A model generated the notes under the pieces. It did no database searches. It was not told the DNA's origin and saw only the letters and a list, made by a program, of their open reading frames with translations. The translations under genes and the position numbers were made by a program. A DNA stretch of 55,676 bases, from NCBI GenBank assembly GCA_028710605.1, contig JAQTTU010000016.1:1-55676 (forward strand), given 5' to 3'. Source of the DNA: Sideroxydans sp. Lineage in GTDB: Bacteria; Pseudomonadota; Gammaproteobacteria; Burkholderiales; Gallionellaceae. This document shows positions 53,718-55,676 of the stretch, piece by piece; the first letter of the stretch is position 1; each line of letters begins with the position of its first letter.

Positions 53718-54479
53718 ATGCTCGACCTCTCCATCCTGTTTGCTTTTGCTTTCTGCGCGGGCATGGTCGATGCCGTGGTCGGCGGGGGCGGGCTCATCCA
53801 GATTCCCGCGCTGATCAACGCGTTTCCCAACGCGCCGGTCGCCACCTTGTTCGGCACCAACAAACTGGCCTCGGTCTGCGGCACCGCCGTCGCGGCGCGC
53901 ACCTACATCGGGCGCGTGCAACTTCCATGGCGGCTGGTGCTGCCCGCAGCGGCCAGCGCCTTTGCCATGTCCTTCCTCGGCGCTGCCGCCGTGTCGCTCG
54001 TACCGCAAAGCTGGTTGCGCCCCGTCGTGCTGGTGCTGGTCGTCACCATGGCGTTTTACATCTTCCACAAAAAAGATTTCGGCACACTCCGGCAGGCCCA
54101 ACATTTCGGCTCAAGAGAGCTGATACTGTCCGTGCTGATCGGCGGCGGCATCGGTTTTTACGACGGCCTGTTCGGGCCGGGCACCGGCAGCTTCCTGATC
54201 TTTCTGTTCGTGCGCTACTTCGCGTTCGACTTCCTGCAAGCCTCGGCTGCGGCCAAATTCGTCAACATCGCCACCAACCTCGCCGCGCTGCTGTTCTTCA
54301 TCCCCAGCGGCCACGTGCTCTACACCGTCGCCCTCCCCATGATTGTTTTCAACATGCTCGGCTCTTTCACCGGCACCTGGCTCGCGCTGAAACGCGGAGC
54401 CGGATTCGTGCGCGTCCTGTTTTTGTGCCTGCTCGTATTGCTGATACTCAAGCTCGGCTACGATATGGCCACTACCTGA
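53718..54479 (+). CDS. TSUP-family (TauE/SafE) permease
   Basis: The 253-residue inner-membrane permease has about eight hydrophobic helices. Family motifs are GMVDAVVGGGGLIQIPALI (residues about 15-33), LFGTNKLASVCGTAVAARTY and the second-half repeat GFYDGLFGPGTGSFLIFLFV. The family exports or imports sulfite, sulfoacetate or other organic anions. Sulfite is attractive because the qmo operon implies sulfite metabolism, but the genes are 9 kb apart and the substrate cannot be read from sequence. Confidence 0.92.
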   Translation: MLDLSILFAFAFCAGMVDAVVGGGGLIQIPALINAFPNAPVATLFGTNKLASVCGTAVAARTYIGRVQLPWRLVLPAAASAFAMSFLGAAAVSLVPQSWLRPVVLVLVVTMAFYIFHKKDFGTLRQAQHFGSRELILSVLIGGGIGFYDGLFGPGTGSFLIFLFVRYFAFDFLQASAAAKFVNIATNLAALLFFIPSGHVLYTVALPMIVFNMLGSFTGTWLALKRGAGFVRVLFLCLLVLLILKLGYDMATT

Positions 54480-54490
54480 ACAAATTGCTG

Positions 54491-55444
54491 ATGATTTCAT
54501 ACCAAGCCCCGCACTGGTTGCCCGGTGGTCACGCCCAGACCATCTATCCGCTGCTGATCAAAGGCCATGTCCCGCCATATCGGCGCGAACGCTGGGATAC
54601 ACCGGACGGAGATTTCATTGATCTCGACTGGATTGACGGCGCATCGGATGCGCCGCTCGTCGTGCTTTTTCACGGGCTTGAAGGAAGCTCCGCCAGCCAT
54701 TACGCGATCTCGTTGATGCACAGCGTAAAGCGGCAAGACTGGAGCGGAGTCGTGGTGCATTTTCGCGGTTGTTCCGGCGAACCAAACCGTTTGCCGCGCG
54801 CTTATCATTCCGGCGATAGCGAAGAAATCGACTGGATATTGCGCCGTTTGCGCGGGCGCTTTCCGCAGCGTTCCATCCATGCCGCCGGCGTGTCGCTGGG
54901 CGGCAACGCACTGCTGAAATGGCTGGGAGAGCAGGGCAGCGCGGCGGCAGTGGCCATCACCTCCGCTGCCGCCGTTTGCGCGCCACTCGACCTCACCGCC
55001 AGCGGCCATCAACTCGGACGCGGTTTCAACCGCATTTACTCGCAACGCTTTCTGCGCACCATGAAGCGCAACGCGGCGCTAAAACTGGCGCGCTTTCCCG
55101 GCTGCATCGACGAGCAAAGAATGCTCGCGGCACGTTCGCTCTATGAATTCGACGATGTGTTCACCGCGCCGCTGCATGGTTTTCTCGGTGTGGAAGATTA
55201 CTGGCGGCGCGCCTCATCCAAGCCGCTGCTCGGTTCGATCTGCGCGCCGACGTTGCTCCTGAATGCGCGCAACGATCCGTTCATGCCGACTACGGCATTG
55301 CCGCAAGCATCCGAAGTGGCGCGCGCCGTCACGCTGGAGCTGCCCGATGAAGGCGGCCATGTAGGCTTCGTTACCGGACGTTTGCCGGGACAACTCAGTT
55401 GGCTGTCGCAGCGACTGCTGCACTACTTCGGCACGGGTGTTTAG
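54491..55444 (+). CDS. YheT-like alpha/beta hydrolase
   Basis: The 317-residue hydrolase of the YheT/EMB8 family starts with PHWLPGGHAQTIYPLLI, typical of the group. The nucleophile is the serine in AAGVSLGGNALLKWLG (GxSxGG). LVVLFHGLEGSS is the oxyanion region, and the acid and histidine lie in NARNDPFMP and DEGGHVGFV. Substrates are probably short acyl esters, but no physiological role is known. It starts 11 bases after the permease gene and is likely in the same transcript. The open frame upstream over the permease gene is coincidental. Confidence 0.93.
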   Translation: MISYQAPHWLPGGHAQTIYPLLIKGHVPPYRRERWDTPDGDFIDLDWIDGASDAPLVVLFHGLEGSSASHYAISLMHSVKRQDWSGVVVHFRGCSGEPNRLPRAYHSGDSEEIDWILRRLRGRFPQRSIHAAGVSLGGNALLKWLGEQGSAAAVAITSAAAVCAPLDLTASGHQLGRGFNRIYSQRFLRTMKRNAALKLARFPGCIDEQRMLAARSLYEFDDVFTAPLHGFLGVEDYWRRASSKPLLGSICAPTLLLNARNDPFMPTTALPQASEVARAVTLELPDEGGHVGFVTGRLPGQLSWLSQRLLHYFGTGV

Positions 55445-55483
55445 TTTTTGTAAACCAAAACCGATGTGCCCAGTTGAGGGTTT

Positions 55484-55541
55484 GTAGGTGCGAATTCATT
55501 CGCACAAGCATCGCGTTTTGTGCGAATGAATTCGCACCTAC
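55484..55541. repeat. GTAGGTGCGAATTCATTCGCAC-family palindrome beside the IS30 remnant
   Basis: Arms GTAGGTGCGAATTCATTCGC and GCGAATGAATTCGCACCTAC surround a short spacer, as at 7451-7507. It lies 15 bases from the end of the transposase fragment and 39 bases after the YheT gene. Confidence 0.88.
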
Positions 55542-55556
55542 AAAGCAATGGCGGTT

Positions 55557-55676
55557 TCAAAGTCCAAGTGCAACAAAGTTAAGTTTGCCTTCCCAGTAAG
55601 CCTTAAAGTCAAAAGCGCCATCAGGAAGAAACAGTTCGGCTGGGCATTTCCAGTCTAGCGACTTTCTCGGTCTGGT
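55557..55676 (-). pseudogene. C-terminal fragment of an IS30-family transposase (cut by window edge)
   Basis: The last 120 bases read on the minus strand as TRPRKSLDWKCPAELFLPDG, then AFDFKAYWEGKLNFVALGL and a TGA stop at 55557-55559. The RPRKSL..KCPAE motif and the C-terminal length are typical of IS30-family transposases. Whether the element is complete cannot be told because it runs past base 55676. No terminal inverted repeat is obvious between the stop and the palindrome at 55541, so it may be a remnant. Confidence 0.72.

Overview
The window looks like a chromosomal piece of a chemolithotrophic betaproteobacterium of the Gallionellaceae/Sideroxydans type (Nitrosomonadales). This is inferred from gene content and a GC-rich codon style; no rRNA or tRNA gene is present. 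The informative genes are a group-1e-like [NiFe] hydrogenase (hynS-isp1-isp2-hynL), a type I sulfide:quinone oxidoreductase with all three catalytic cysteines, a qmoA-qmoB-hdrC-hdrB set of the kind used by sulfur-oxidising betaproteobacteria for APS/sulfite oxidation, and several c-di-GMP enzymes. Both edges lie in insertion sequences (an IS256-like end on the left, an IS30-like transposase tail on the right), so the window may be a contig broken at repeats.

Layout. 1-9.3 kb holds housekeeping genes: smpB divergent from ratA-rnfH-rnm, then yciO, a site-2 protease, trpS, an MNT/HEPN pair wedged into the trpS-scpA-scpB run, an SpoU methyltransferase, hypC and a hydrogenase protease. 9.4-15.2 kb is the hydrogenase structural operon, interrupted by three repeat insertions. 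15.4-26.9 kb holds ppsR, a GAF-PAS-GGDEF-EAL protein, a PhnD-like lipoprotein coupled to a diguanylate cyclase, typA, and a FIST sensor coupled to a second diguanylate cyclase. 27-36 kb holds rmuC, an EF-hand membrane protein of unknown role, nadE, a PII gene, smr-trxB, mltB and an NlpC/P60 lipoprotein. 36-45.2 kb is the sulfur/redox block: a NarX/NarL-like two-component system upstream of sqr on the minus strand, and divergently a phosphoesterase joined to qmoAB-hdrCB. 45.2-55.4 kb holds a rhodanese, an amino-acid-type binding protein, umuDC, two unusual low-complexity proteins, small membrane proteins, degV, a TSUP-family permease and a YheT-like hydrolase.

How it fits together. Hydrogenase (H2 to quinone through Isp1/Isp2), SQR (sulfide to quinone) and Qmo/Hdr (APS reductase electrons to the quinone/Hdr side) would all feed electrons into the quinone pool. 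A cytosolic, cysteine-rich histidine kinase and its response regulator lie directly upstream of sqr and are the obvious candidate regulators.

The most striking non-gene feature is the density of palindromic intergenic repeats: at least five families, often nested in one another. Three copies of one family sit at an ATGA stop/start junction, and two of these keep an open, coupled reading frame from one gene to the next. A second signal is a 7-4-7 palindrome (ACAGAAC-N4-GTTCTGT) inside sigma70-type promoters of both umuD and a 378-residue Ala/Lys/Glu repeat protein, which suggests a shared SOS-like regulon.
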